Assembly: GCF_011751765.2 (NCBI RefSeq)
Contig: NZ_CP061169.1
Coordinates: 496,001-560,000, forward strand
Source: Paramicrobacterium chengjingii
GTDB taxonomy: Bacteria; Actinomycetota; Actinomycetes; Actinomycetales; Microbacteriaceae
DNA: 64,000 bases
Direction of reading: 5' to 3'
This document shows, piece after piece, positions 25,364-34,486 of the stretch. The position numbers and the translations under genes were made by a program. Numbering within the stretch: the first letter of the stretch is position 1; each line of letters opens with the position of its first letter. Under the pieces are notes generated by a model, which saw only the letters and a list, made by a program, of their open reading frames with translations, did not search any database and had not been told where the DNA came from.

Positions 25364-25393
25364 ATCTAAGTCGCACGCGAATCGGTGTGTCAA
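25364..25393 (-). promoter_or_regulatory. Consensus promoter for the cysteine-rich leader ORF
   Basis: On the minus strand TTGACA (25393-25388), an 18-base spacer and TTAGAT (25369-25364) are followed by seven bases and the ATG at 25356. It is the best-matching promoter in the window. Confidence 0.75.
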
Positions 25394-25551
25394 ATCATTG
25401 CAGTAAATGACGTTTGATTGCGTAATAATCATGTTTCTTCGGTGATATCGCGATAACAACGCACGATCTTCTATGCTGACAGGGGACGGATGCTGTCGCT
25501 CACAGAAATTTCCACCTGACGGCGCGAACCGCAGGGCTGCCCGGCCATCGC
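25394..25551. other. AT-rich non-coding stretch
   Basis: No gene is seen. It contains a palindrome TATCGCGATA (25446-25455) and runs of AT-rich sequence upstream of the leader promoter, so it may hold regulator sites for that promoter. Confidence 0.5.
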
Positions 25552-25573
25552 TGCCGCCGTGTGGGCGGCGGCA
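25552..25573 (-). terminator. Hairpin directly after the DUF1345 gene
   Basis: TGCCGCCG (25552-25559) pairs with CGGCGGCA (25566-25573) around TGTGGG, starting two bases after the stop codon of the minus-strand gene. It would end the upp-DUF1345 transcript. Confidence 0.6.
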
Positions 25574-25575
25574 CG

Positions 25576-26286
25576 CTAGGCGGTCAGGCTGCCGAACAGA
25601 AGCGAGACCATCATGGCCACGATGACCGTGTTGAAGACGAAGGCGAACACGACGTTGAGGCGCAGAACCTGCCACGCTTTGCGTGTGTGGATGCGAGCTG
25701 ACGACGTTGCGGCCATCGTTGAGACGAGAATCGCGAGTGTGAGGTAGTCGCTGAATCGCGCGGGGTCCTCCACCTCGAGGCTGATGTGGTTCTCTGTGCC
25801 GTCGGCGCTGGCGACGAGCCGAAGGTACTGCAGGGCGAACGAGTACACCATGAGGGCCCACGAGCTTGCGACGCTGAGCATGCCGAGGCCGATGTACAGC
25901 CACGAACTGTGGATGACAGGGGTTTGCGCGACGACGACGGTGAGGAAAACGGCGAAGACTGCTCCCGTGAGAGTCCAGCTCGATGCGCCGCCGTATCCGA
26001 TCATCGGAGCCCACCATTTCTGCAGCGAGCGTGTCTCTCGCCGTGCCGAAGCCTCAAGCGTGCGTGGCCCTCGTCGCTCGTAGCTGACGTGCGTCCACGC
26101 CACGTAGATGATCACGAATGCTGGCCACATGCAGAGGTAGAAAGTGATCAGGAGCGTCTTGATGTCGGTGCTCGCTGCAGTTCCATCGGGCAGCAGCATC
26201 CCTGCAGTCGCACCCGCGCCGATGGCGGCAGAGACTAATGACGCGAGGTTCGCGCGTGCGGTGTCGCTGAGATAACGAGCGGCCAT
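25576..26286 (-). CDS. DUF1345 family membrane protein
   Basis: The 236-residue protein starts at ATG 26286. It has about five to six hydrophobic segments, and its C-terminal region (ARFSDYLTLAILVSTMAATSSARIHT, then NVVFAFVFNTVIVAMMVSLLFG) follows the DUF1345 pattern. The function is unknown. It lies 46 bases downstream of upp on the same strand and may be cotranscribed with it. Confidence 0.75.
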   Translation of the reverse strand: MAARYLSDTARANLASLVSAAIGAGATAGMLLPDGTAASTDIKTLLITFYLCMWPAFVIIYVAWTHVSYERRGPRTLEASARRETRSLQKWWAPMIGYGGASSWTLTGAVFAVFLTVVVAQTPVIHSSWLYIGLGMLSVASSWALMVYSFALQYLRLVASADGTENHISLEVEDPARFSDYLTLAILVSTMAATSSARIHTRKAWQVLRLNVVFAFVFNTVIVAMMVSLLFGSLTA

Positions 26287-26332
26287 ACGTTCATAGTTCC
26301 ATAGCCGGTGCGCGAAAGCCGAGCAGGCCTGC

Positions 26333-26965
26333 TCAGACCAGGCCGTAGAGCCGATCGCCAGCGTCGCCGAGACCGGGCACGATATAGCCGTTCTCATCGA
26401 GTTTCTCGTCGAGCGCGCCGAGAACGATCGTCACGTCGAGGCCTTCGGTTTCGCGTTCAAGCCGTTCGAGGCCCTCGGGCGCGCCGAGAATGCAGACGGC
26501 AGTGACGTCGACGGCGCCGCGCTTGATGAGGAACTGGATTGCGGCTCCGAGTGATCCCCCGGTGGCGAGCATCGGGTCGAGCACGAAGCACTGTCTGTTC
26601 GACAGATCGTCGGGCAGACGCTCGGCGTAGGTCATCGGCTGCAGGGTCTCGTCGTCGCGCACCATGCCGAGAAAGCCCACTTCGGCTGTCGGAAGCAGCT
26701 TGACCATGCCGTCGAGCATTCCAAGCCCCGCACGAAGGATCGGCACAACAAGCGGGCGCGGGGAGCTGATCTCGAGCCCGGTCGTCGTTGTCACGGGGGT
26801 CTCGATTTGCACAGGCTGCGTGCGGACGCCCCGCGTTGCCTCATAGGCGAGCAGTGTGACGAGCTCTTCGGTGAGGGCCCGGAATGTGGGGGAAGAAGTC
26901 TTCTTGTTGCGCAGCACCGTGAGTTTGTGGGTGATGAGCGGATGATCGGCAACGTGCACTCGCAT
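26333..26965 (-). CDS. upp: Uracil phosphoribosyltransferase
   Basis: The 210-residue enzyme converts uracil and PRPP to UMP in pyrimidine salvage. The PRPP-binding loop is [12 protein letters not shown] near residue 130, and the conserved [10 protein letters not shown] and the C-terminal GLGDAGDR are present. ATG 26965 lies seven bases after TAGGTT on the minus strand (26978-26973), so the mRNA is probably leaderless. It is divergent from tadA, as in many actinobacteria. Confidence 0.95.
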   Translation of the reverse strand: MRVHVADHPLITHKLTVLRNKKTSSPTFRALTEELVTLLAYEATRGVRTQPVQIETPVTTTTGLEISSPRPLVVPILRAGLGMLDGMVKLLPTAEVGFLGMVRDDETLQPMTYAERLPDDLSNRQCFVLDPMLATGGSLGAAIQFLIKRGAVDVTAVCILGAPEGLERLERETEGLDVTIVLGALDEKLDENGYIVPGLGDAGDRLYGLV

Positions 26966-27020
26966 ACTGTTTAACCTACAGCCCAAATGGGCACTTCGAC
27001 GCAGCAGAGGGAGATGCCGG

Positions 27021-27485
27021 ATGCCGCTTGCCGCAGACCCGCGATATGACGAGCTCATGGGGCTCGCTCTGGGCGAGGCGACGGCGGCGTTGCACACGGG
27101 CGATGTGCCGGTGGGCGCCGTCGTCGTTGACTCCGCGGGGCAGGTGATCGGCAGCGGACGCAACGCGCGTGAGGCCCGCGCCGATCCCACGGCGCACGCC
27201 GAGATTGAGGCGATCAGGCAGGCAACGGCAGCTCGAGGTGAGTGGCGTCTCGGCGATGCGGTGCTCGTCGTCACTCTCGAACCGTGTGTCATGTGCGCTG
27301 GCGCGATTCTGGCAGCACGCGTGCCCACCGTGGTCTTCGGCGCGTGGGATGAGAAGGCCGGTGCTGCGGGCAGCATCCATGATCTGCTTCGTGACCGCAG
27401 GCTTACCCATAGGGTTGAGGTCATTCCCGGTGTTCGCGCGGCCGAATGCGCCGACCTTCTCACGCGGTTCTTTCGCGAGAGCTGA
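27021..27485 (+). CDS. tadA: tRNA-specific adenosine deaminase
   Basis: The 154-residue zinc enzyme converts the wobble adenosine of tRNA-Arg(ACG) to inosine. Zinc ligands and the catalytic Glu are visible as HAE at residues 59-61 and PCVMC with Cys89 and Cys92. ATG 27021 lies seven bases after GAGGGAG. The murQ gene follows after 34 bases on the same strand. Confidence 0.94.
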   Translation: MPLAADPRYDELMGLALGEATAALHTGDVPVGAVVVDSAGQVIGSGRNAREARADPTAHAEIEAIRQATAARGEWRLGDAVLVVTLEPCVMCAGAILAARVPTVVFGAWDEKAGAAGSIHDLLRDRRLTHRVEVIPGVRAAECADLLTRFFRES

Positions 27486-27519
27486 CCCGAGAACGTCGTA
27501 TTCGAGAGAGGAACGGCAC

Positions 27520-28461
27520 ATGCCAGGGGAAGAGAGCGACCACGCGTCGTCGATTCACCGCGAAATCAGCGGGCTCGCCACCGAACGGGTAAATGACTCA
27601 TACTCCTCGCTCGACGAGCTCAGCACCCCTGAGCTCGTGCGGGCGATGAATCGCGAAGACGCCTCTGTCGCCGCAGCCGTCGCCCATGCAGAAACGGCCA
27701 TCGTCGCAGCCGTTGACGGGATCGCCGAGCGAATGCGCCGCGGGGGCCGGCTGCTGTACGTCGGCGCAGGCACACCGGGGCGGCTCGGCGTACTCGATGC
27801 GAGTGAGATTCCGCCGACGTTCGGTATGAGCCCCGACCGCGTGCTCGGCGTGATCGCCGGGGGAGACGGCGCCATTCGCACAGCCGTCGAAGGTGCCGAA
27901 GATGACGCAGCCCTCGGCGTGAGCGATATGGCTGCTCGTGGAGTGACGGCGCTCGACTCGGTCGTGGGCATCTCGGCATCCGGACGAACTCCCTACGTAC
28001 TCGGGGCCATCGGAGAGGCTCGTACGCGAGGAGCGTTCACGGTCGGCTTCGCGTGCAACGCCGAGTCGCCGCTCGGAGCTGCCGCAGACGTGGCTCTTGA
28101 GGTGGTCGTCGGACCGGAGATCGTCTCCGGATCAACGCGGCTCAAATCGGGCACCGCGCAGAAGATGGTGCTCAACATGCTGAGCACCCTCACGATGGTG
28201 AAGCTGGGCAAGACATTCGGCACGCTCATGGTCGATGTGCAGATTACGAACGAGAAGCTCCGAGCTCGCGCCGAGCGCACGATCATGCGTGCAACCGCGT
28301 GCGACAGGCAGGCAGCGGCCGAGCTGCTGGATGCCGCAGACGGCTCAGTGAAGGTGGCAATCGTGGCGGCACTCGCCGGCATTCCGGCAGAAGCCGCCCG
28401 CTCCGCCCTCGAGAGGTCGGACGGGTTTATCAGACATGCTCTCGCAGACGAAGGGTCCTGA
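27520..28461 (+). CDS. murQ: N-acetylmuramic acid 6-phosphate etherase
   Basis: The 313-residue enzyme starts at ATG 27520 behind GAGAGGA. It cleaves the lactyl ether of MurNAc-6-phosphate to GlcNAc-6-phosphate in cell-wall recycling. The SIS fold is visible ([27 protein letters not shown] with the catalytic Glu, and [13 protein letters not shown]). Downstream are a GH20 hexosaminidase frame, a LacI regulator and a PfkB kinase, which form an amino-sugar module. No MurNAc PTS component is present here, so the substrate phosphate must come from another step. Confidence 0.93.
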   Translation: MPGEESDHASSIHREISGLATERVNDSYSSLDELSTPELVRAMNREDASVAAAVAHAETAIVAAVDGIAERMRRGGRLLYVGAGTPGRLGVLDASEIPPTFGMSPDRVLGVIAGGDGAIRTAVEGAEDDAALGVSDMAARGVTALDSVVGISASGRTPYVLGAIGEARTRGAFTVGFACNAESPLGAAADVALEVVVGPEIVSGSTRLKSGTAQKMVLNMLSTLTMVKLGKTFGTLMVDVQITNEKLRARAERTIMRATACDRQAAAELLDAADGSVKVAIVAALAGIPAEAARSALERSDGFIRHALADEGS

Positions 28462-28495
28462 CGCCTCAACGGTGCAGTACGCGAACACGGTGACA

Positions 28496-30131
28496 ATGGT
28501 GACTCACAAGATCTCGATCATTCCGGCGCCGCGCGCGGTGAACGCGCTCCCCGGAACATACGAGCTGACCACAGAGACAACGGTCTCCGCTACGCCCGGG
28601 CTGGCAGACGAGGCGCGAAGCCTGCAGCGACAGTTGCGGCCGGCGACCGGATTCGCCATCGACATCGTCGAGATGGGAAACGGCACAATCGAGCTTGCAC
28701 TCGACGCCGGGCTCGATGCCGAGCAGTACAGGCTTGCCGTTACCGAGAACGGCGTTGCACTTCGAGCGGGATCGCCCCGCGGCATCCAGTGGGCAATTTA
28801 CAGCTTTCTGCAGCTTCTTCCTCCGGCGATACACCGAGAATCGTGCGTGGCCGACACCGCATGGATGCTGCCTCGGTGCGTCATTGATGACGCGCCGCGG
28901 TTCGCCTGGCGCGGCCTCATGCTCGATGTCGCGCGGCACTTTCTGCCGAAGCGCGACGTGATGCGGGTGATCGATCTGATGGCGCTGCACAAGCTCAACA
29001 CCCTGCACCTTCACCTCACAGACGACCAGGGGTGGCGTCTGGAGATCAGGGCGTTCCCGCGGCTCACCACACGTGGCGGATGGCGCAGCGACAGCCAGCG
29101 CGGGCACGGGCCGAACGCAACGATGGCCGGCCGTCCGCACGGCGGTTGGTACACGCAGGACGATGCACGCGAGATCGTCGCGTATGCCGCCGAGCGAGGC
29201 ATCGACGTTGTTCCTGAGATCGAGATGCCCGGGCACGTGCAGGCTGCGCTCGCCGCCTACCCGGAGTGGGGCATCGGCGATGCTCCGGACGAGCCGTGGA
29301 CGCACTGGGGAGTCAGCACCCGGCTGCTCAATCTCGAGAGCTCCACGATTGCCGACGTCTGCCGTATTCTCGACGAGGTCGTAGAGATCTTCCCGTCGAC
29401 GTTCATCGGAATCGGCGGTGACGAGGCGAAGAAGAGCGAATGGAATACGGATGCGCGCACGCGCGAACTTATGCGCGCGCGGACTGTGCGACGCAGAAGA
29501 CGCGCAAAGCTGGTTCATCGCGCAGATCGACGCGCACCTGACGTCGCGCGGTCGGCGGGCCTTTGGCTGGGACGAGATTCTCGAAGGAGGCCTCGCGCCG
29601 GGAGCGACAGTTGCCTCGTGGCGGGGTCGCTTCGGTGCGATCGCCGCGGCGCGCGCAGGGCACGACGTCGTCGTATGCCCAGACGACGCGGTGTACCTCG
29701 ACTATCGGCAGTCCGATCGCAATGACGAGCCGATTCCCGTCGGCTTTCCGCTTGGCGTCGACGAGATCTACGCGTTCGACCCGATGCCCGCAGAGCTCAC
29801 GTCCGAGCAAGGGCACCATGTGCTCGGCGGGCAGGCGAACATGTGGACCGAGCACATCGATTCTTCGCGAGCACTCGACTACATGCTGTTCCCTCGGCTC
29901 TGCGCGCTCGCCGAGGCCGTGTGGTCGACCGAGAAGAACCTCGCCGACTTTCGGAGCAGGCTCGACAGTCACAGCAAACGGCTTAATGTGCTCGGCGTCG
30001 AGTATCGGCATCCGGAGGGGCCGGCGCCGTGGCAGAGTCGCCCCGACGCGCCGGGCAAGCCGATCACACGCGAGGAGCGGCTCGCGATTCAACGGGAACT
30101 CACCCGAAACATCAGCGACGCCGGACGCTGA
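28496..30131 (+). pseudogene. GH20 beta-N-acetylhexosaminidase interrupted by a frameshift
   Basis: The first 325 codons (ATG 28496) encode the N-terminal GH20b domain and the barrel up to the catalytic Asp-Glu pair, GGDEAKKSEW. The rest (AFGWDEILEGGLAPGA, VLGGQANMWTEHI, LCALAEAVWS) lies in another frame and ends at 30131. The frames join in a CG-repeat after ATG 29471; adding one CG there, or removing one base, restores MRARGLCDAEDAQSWF, as expected for GH20. No signal peptide is seen, so the enzyme would be cytoplasmic. It may be a true pseudogene, a slippage site or a sequencing error. The start is uncertain. Confidence 0.85.
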
Positions 30132-30139
30132 GATCCGTG

Positions 30140-31150
30140 TCAGTCCTGTGGCCGTGACGTTGAGCCGCGCACCACGAGCTCGAACGGCAGCGTGAGTTCG
30201 GTTGGTTTCGCTATGCTCTCGCCCAGTTCGGCAAGAAGCAGGTCGACGGCCGTCTCCCCCTGGCGCTTGGGAAACTGGGCGACTGTCGTGAGATCGAAGA
30301 ACGGAGCCTGCTGATTATCGTCAACCCCGACAACGGACACGTCGTTCGGCACAGACAACCCCAGGTCTCGTGCCGCGAGAATTGCGCCGATTGCCATATC
30401 GTCTGAGGCCGCGAAGATACCTGTTGGCCGGTTGGCGGGCGACCCGAGAAGTTGTTTGGCTGCGACGTAGCCTCCCTTCATCGTGAAGTCTGCCGTCCGT
30501 ACGAGGGCATCGTCGATCGCGATCCCGGCATCCGCGAGCGCTGACTCGTAGCCGCGGCGTCTCGTTGTCGGCAGGTGAAAGTCCACGTCAAATTCCCGGC
30601 CGCCGCCGATGTGGGCGATGCGGCGGTGTTCGAGGCTCGTCAGGTGCGATGTTGCGAGCTTCGCTACCTGAAAGTCGTCGAGTTCGAGGGTGGGCACGTC
30701 GGGTATCGGCCCACCGATTCCGACAAGCGGTTTGCGCAGGTCGTGCAGCGCGCTCACCTCGTCTGCCGTGAGTTCGAGGTTGATGGCAATCACGGCATCC
30801 ACTCGCTTGCGAAGCAGAAAATGGGTGAAAACGCTGCGACGTTCGGCCTCGCCGCCCGTGAGGTTGTACAGCGTGGTGTCGTAGCCGCGGCGAAGCAACG
30901 CGGTTTCTGCGCCTTCGACGACGTTGGCGAAGTACCAGTGACTGAGCAGCGGAACGACGACTCCGATGTTTCGCGTGCGACCAGAGGCAAGACCGGATGC
31001 CGTCGATGACACGACGTAACCGAGCTCAGACGCCGCACTCTGCACAATGTTCCGTGTGCGCTCTGACACATAGCCGCGGCCGGACAGCGCACGCGAGACG
31101 GTCGCCGTTGAGACGCCGGCCTTCTGGGCAACCTCTTCGATTCCGGCCAT
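30140..31150 (-). CDS. LacI family transcriptional regulator of the amino-sugar module
   Basis: The 336-residue protein starts at ATG 31150 behind GAGGAG. The N-terminal helix-turn-helix is IEEVAQKAGVSTATVSRALSGRGYVSERT with a hinge region SSTASGLASGRT, followed by the sugar-sensing domain ending VDDNQQAPFFDLTTVAQ. It is convergent with the hexosaminidase frame (eight bases apart) and divergent from the PfkB kinase gene (54 bases apart), so it probably controls both. The frame runs on upstream without a stop, but that part is antisense to the kinase gene. Confidence 0.88.
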   Translation of the reverse strand: MAGIEEVAQKAGVSTATVSRALSGRGYVSERTRNIVQSAASELGYVVSSTASGLASGRTRNIGVVVPLLSHWYFANVVEGAETALLRRGYDTTLYNLTGGEAERRSVFTHFLLRKRVDAVIAINLELTADEVSALHDLRKPLVGIGGPIPDVPTLELDDFQVAKLATSHLTSLEHRRIAHIGGGREFDVDFHLPTTRRRGYESALADAGIAIDDALVRTADFTMKGGYVAAKQLLGSPANRPTGIFAASDDMAIGAILAARDLGLSVPNDVSVVGVDDNQQAPFFDLTTVAQFPKRQGETAVDLLLAELGESIAKPTELTLPFELVVRGSTSRPQD

Positions 31151-31204
31151 CGAGCTCCTCACGGTGTTGAGCACCAGCTTACGCAGCCGTGTACATTGAC
31201 CGAT

Positions 31205-32092
31205 ATGCGCCCCTCGTCTGCCCCCGTCGCCGTGATCGGTGACGCGTTGATCGATGAACTTCGTGACCCCTCTGGAACCCGCGACTTCGTGGGTGGTGCG
31301 GCGCTCAACGTTGCAGTCGGTCTTGCTCGGCTCGGAGTGCAGACAACGCTCATCGCCATGATCGGCGACGATGCCGACGGCGCGCGAATTGCCGAGTTTC
31401 TCGACCAGCACGGTGTGGGCTTTGTGCGCACAATTGGGCCGAACGGCACCTCGCGGGCAATCAGCGACCGTCGGGCAGGGGAGCCGCGCTACGTATTCAA
31501 CGATGCGGCGCAGAAGCGAGCCATCGACTTCGGCCCCGAGGCGCAGCAGGCCATCGACGAGGCGCCCTACACTCTCGTCAGCTGTTTTCCATTTGACGAT
31601 CTCGACCAGGTTGATCAGCTGACAGCATCCGTTCCCCACGATCGACGACGCCTGATCGTCGACCCCAATCCACGATCGGGCATGCTGCACTCGCGTGAAC
31701 GGTTCGTGCAGGGCTTTGAAGCGGTCACCGGGTTCTGCGAACTCATCAAGGTCGGCGACGATGATGCACGGATTCTGTATGGCGCTGGCCTTGATGAGCT
31801 CGTCTCGCGGCTTGCCGACGCTGGAGTGCCGCACGTCGTCGGAACTGCGGGTCGCGACGGTGCTTTCGTGCGTAGCCGCAGTGAAATCGTGAGGCGTCCG
31901 GTCGCTGACCTGCCCGGTGACGTGATCGACACGATGGGTGCGGGCGATGCCGTGCTCGCATCTGTGGTTGAGAGCCTGGTCGCGGCAGGCGAGCCTGATT
32001 CGGACGCTGCGTGGGGTGTCGTTCTCGATCGAGCCATGCGGGTGGCCGCGGCAACCTGTCGGCACGAGGGCGCGCTGCTTCGCGTGCCGTAA
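31205..32092 (+). CDS. PfkB family carbohydrate kinase
   Basis: The 295-residue kinase has the PfkB fold: GDALIDELRD near the start, the Gly-Gly motif in DFVGGAALNVAVGLARLG, and the C-terminal signature DTMGAGDAV containing the catalytic Asp. ATG 31205 lies seven bases after TACATT (31192-31197), fitting a leaderless start; TTG 31196 is an alternative. It phosphorylates a sugar with ATP. Its link with murQ, GH20 and LacI suggests GlcNAc, glucosamine or a related amino sugar, but ribokinase-like specificity cannot be excluded. Confidence 0.85.
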   Translation: MRPSSAPVAVIGDALIDELRDPSGTRDFVGGAALNVAVGLARLGVQTTLIAMIGDDADGARIAEFLDQHGVGFVRTIGPNGTSRAISDRRAGEPRYVFNDAAQKRAIDFGPEAQQAIDEAPYTLVSCFPFDDLDQVDQLTASVPHDRRRLIVDPNPRSGMLHSRERFVQGFEAVTGFCELIKVGDDDARILYGAGLDELVSRLADAGVPHVVGTAGRDGAFVRSRSEIVRRPVADLPGDVIDTMGAGDAVLASVVESLVAAGEPDSDAAWGVVLDRAMRVAAATCRHEGALLRVP

Positions 32093-32191
32093 AACCCACG
32101 CTCGGGGCTCGATTTCGTCCCGGCCACGGGAAAGGCTAATATTTCTGTGGCGCCTTCGGTTGGCTGTACAAGTTTGGTCGAGCGCGCCCCT

Positions 32192-32273
32192 GGCGAGTTA
32201 CCCAAGCGGCCAAAGGGATCTGACTGTAAATCAGCTGTCATCGACTTCGGGGGTTCGAATCCCTCACTCGCCA
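32192..32273 (+). tRNA. tRNA-Tyr (GTA)
   Basis: GGCGAGT (32192-32198) pairs with ACTCGCC (32266-32272). The anticodon GTA is at 32226-32228. The long variable arm is that of a class II tRNA, as expected for bacterial tRNA-Tyr. CCA is not encoded. Confidence 0.93.
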
Positions 32274-32398
32274 CTTTGTCCTGAGTCGCCCGGCCGTTGG
32301 CCACCGTTTTCTGCTGGGTAGGGGTTCGCACATCGACGCTACGGAGAGACACAGCTTCTCCGCGTAGGGTCGGCGACATAACGGTTCGTGCACCATGC

Positions 32399-32453
32399 CA
32401 CGACGTCCTCGTCGTGTTGGGCCTGCTCAACCGAGACGGTACCCGTCTCTCGG
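32399..32453 (+). terminator. Two adjacent hairpins between tRNA-Tyr and the convergent EamA gene
   Basis: CACGACG/CGTCGTG (32399-32405 and 32410-32416) and GAGACGG/CCGTCTC (32433-32439 and 32443-32449, extended by CC and GG at the ends) form two strong hairpins. They probably end transcription from the tRNA and from the convergent transporter gene. Confidence 0.5.
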
Positions 32454-32473
32454 GACGTCTCAAACGCACATCG

Positions 32474-33397
32474 TCAGAATGTGTGATTGGCGGCAGGGCT
32501 TGGGGGTCCTGCCGCCTCAATATGCGCCACCGGAGGCCGAGTGCGTCGCGCATGAGTGGTCGTGGTGCCGAAGGTGGCCACAATCACGAGTGCAATGGCC
32601 GTCAGTCGAAGCGGGCCGGACGGTTGCTGCAACAGCATCCACCCGACGAAAGCCGCAGCGACGGGTTCCAGACTGAGCAGGATGCTGAAGACGTGACGCG
32701 GAAGCCGGCGTAGTGCCGAGAGCTCCAGCGAGTAGGGGAGCGCTGACGCAAGCACTGCCGTCGCGACCGCGAGGGCGACGACTCGTGCGTCAATTTCTGC
32801 CGATGCAATGCCGGGCACACCAAATGGCAGCACGATTACCGCGGAGATCGCCAGCGCCACAGCGAGGCCAGACGAGCCAGGGACGCTACTGCCGACGCGT
32901 GCGCTGGCAAGTATGTAGCCCATCCAGAAGACAGCGGCGATCAACGCGAACGCGACTCCGAGCGGATCGAGAGCAGCAACACCAGCCATGCTCTCAACTC
33001 CGATGGCGGCGAGGCCCAGAGATGCGATTGCAAGCCAGAGGGCGTCGAGTCGACGCCGTGAAAGAAGCGCCGAAAGTAGCAGCGGGCCCACGAACTCGAT
33101 CGTCACAGCCGCACTCAGCGGAATGAGCCCAATAGATGCATAGAAGAAGCCGTTCATTCCAGCCATCGCGACTCCGAGAACGATCACTCCTCGCCATTGC
33201 CCGCCCCTCCATGAGCGAACGCGGGGCCGCGCCACGACGAGCATGACCAGGGAGGCGATGCCGAGGCGCAGCGCTGTGACTCCCCACGATCCGAGGTCGG
33301 GGAACAGCTGAGTAGCCAGTGCAGCGCCGAACTGCAGCGAGACGCAGGAGCCGAGGACGAGCGCGACGCCCGATGTTGAACGGCGGGCGTCAGTCAT
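32474..33397 (-). CDS. EamA/RhaT-type transporter (drug/metabolite superfamily)
   Basis: The 307-residue membrane protein has ten hydrophobic segments in two EamA repeats (VTIEFVGPLLLSALLSRRRLDALWL and SLEPVAAAFVGWMLLQQP are the paired signatures). It is of the RhtA type, exporters of amino acids or other metabolites. ATG 33397 is the family start. It is divergent from a LysR regulator, the usual arrangement for an exporter and its activator. Confidence 0.86.
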   Translation of the reverse strand: MTDARRSTSGVALVLGSCVSLQFGAALATQLFPDLGSWGVTALRLGIASLVMLVVARPRVRSWRGGQWRGVIVLGVAMAGMNGFFYASIGLIPLSAAVTIEFVGPLLLSALLSRRRLDALWLAIASLGLAAIGVESMAGVAALDPLGVAFALIAAVFWMGYILASARVGSSVPGSSGLAVALAISAVIVLPFGVPGIASAEIDARVVALAVATAVLASALPYSLELSALRRLPRHVFSILLSLEPVAAAFVGWMLLQQPSGPLRLTAIALVIVATFGTTTTHARRTRPPVAHIEAAGPPSPAANHTF

Positions 33398-33486
33398 CGG
33401 ACGCCGCACGGCGTGGAAACGTATGCATGCATCCAGCGTGACCCGCTCCAAAACTTAAGTCTAGCAATCGTTTGTTATCTATTAGC

Positions 33487-33501
33487 ATTAGTTAAACTAA
33501 T
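33487..33501. promoter_or_regulatory. LysR-type operator ATTAGTTAAACTAAT
   Basis: A perfect inverted repeat (seven bases each side of one central A) has the T-N11-A form of LysR-type sites. It lies between the divergent transporter and LysR genes, 17 bases before the LysR ATG. Confidence 0.6.
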
Positions 33502-33517
33502 GAAATGGGGAGCGTTC

Positions 33518-34462
33518 ATGTTGTCGCTTTCACGACTGCGGATGCTGCGCGAACTACACAGGCTTGGCACACTCGCCGAAGTTGCACGCGCACTTTCGTA
33601 TACGCCTTCCGCTGTCTCGCAGCAGCTCTCGCAGCTGGAGCGTGAATGCAGGGTTCCGCTACTGGAGCGCGTCGGTCGTCGAGTGCGGCTCACAGACCAG
33701 GCTCTCTCGCTCGTCGCCCATACGGAAGAGGTACTCGCTCAGCTCGAGCGGGCAGAGGCAGAGCTGGCTGCAGCGAGTCCTCGCGTTAGTGGAACGCTAA
33801 AAGTCGCCTCGTTCCAGACCGTCGTGCTGTCGTTTGCCCCCACCGCACTCACGCTTATGGCAGGGCGCTGCCCGGAGGTTGACGTCGAGATCACACAACG
33901 GGAGGTCGGACCGGCATTTGAAGGGCTGCTCTCGCATGACTTCGACTTGATCCTCGGTGAGGAATATCCGGGAATGCCGGATCGCGTGCGCGACGGCATC
34001 GACCGGGCGGAGCTGCTCAGTGATCCGCTCCGTCTCGTGCTCCCTCCGACCGGGATCCTCAGCGCACGGCCGCAGTCGCTGGCTGACCTCGCGGACGCGC
34101 CATGGGCTTTTGACCCTTCGGGGACGATGACGGGTGCGTGGGCGCGCGCAGAATGCCGGAAGGCGGGCTTCGAACCTCGCGTGCGCTTCGACACCCCGGA
34201 CCCGCTGATGCACGCGCACCTCGTGCGCACCGGACACGCTGTCGCTTTCAGCCCTGCGCTGATCGCGGCGCAGCATCTGGGCGGTACCCAGATCTTCGGG
34301 CTTCCCGATGACCCGCACAGGACACTGTTCACCGCGGTTCGCGCTGGACGCAGCGATCACCCAGCCGTGCGTGCCTTCCGCGAGTGCCTCGCTGAGGCAG
34401 CATTGACAGAAGAAGCACCCGCTCCCTCATTGGTGCTTGCGCCCGCAGACCGCAGGGCCTGA
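33518..34462 (+). CDS. LysR family transcriptional regulator
   Basis: The 314-residue protein starts at ATG 33518 behind GGGGAG. The LysR helix-turn-helix covers residues 1-60 (RMLRELHRLGTLAEVARALSYTPSAVSQQLSQLERE), followed by the two-lobed effector domain (SGTLKVASFQTV onwards). It is divergent from the EamA exporter gene and a clear T-N11-A palindrome lies between, so it probably controls that exporter. It is convergent with the DJ-1 gene. Confidence 0.9.
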   Translation: MLSLSRLRMLRELHRLGTLAEVARALSYTPSAVSQQLSQLERECRVPLLERVGRRVRLTDQALSLVAHTEEVLAQLERAEAELAAASPRVSGTLKVASFQTVVLSFAPTALTLMAGRCPEVDVEITQREVGPAFEGLLSHDFDLILGEEYPGMPDRVRDGIDRAELLSDPLRLVLPPTGILSARPQSLADLADAPWAFDPSGTMTGAWARAECRKAGFEPRVRFDTPDPLMHAHLVRTGHAVAFSPALIAAQHLGGTQIFGLPDDPHRTLFTAVRAGRSDHPAVRAFRECLAEAALTEEAPAPSLVLAPADRRA

Positions 34463-34486
34463 ATCATTCTCGTGGGCGGTACCGGC

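Noticed and set aside
25473..25620. Plus-strand frame from ATG near 25473 in the AT-rich gap
   Set aside because: The reading is Arg-rich and low in complexity, runs into the DUF1345 gene on the other strand and has no ribosome site.
28436..28495. Start of the GH20 frame inside the end of murQ
   Set aside because: The extra residues do not fit the N-terminal GH20 domain, and no ribosome site is present there. ATG 28496 is closer to the family start although it is also weak.
31151..32065. Extended LacI frame running through the PfkB gene on the opposite strand
   Set aside because: The extension is antisense to a well-conserved kinase, and ATG 31150 has a GAGGAG site and begins the helix-turn-helix.
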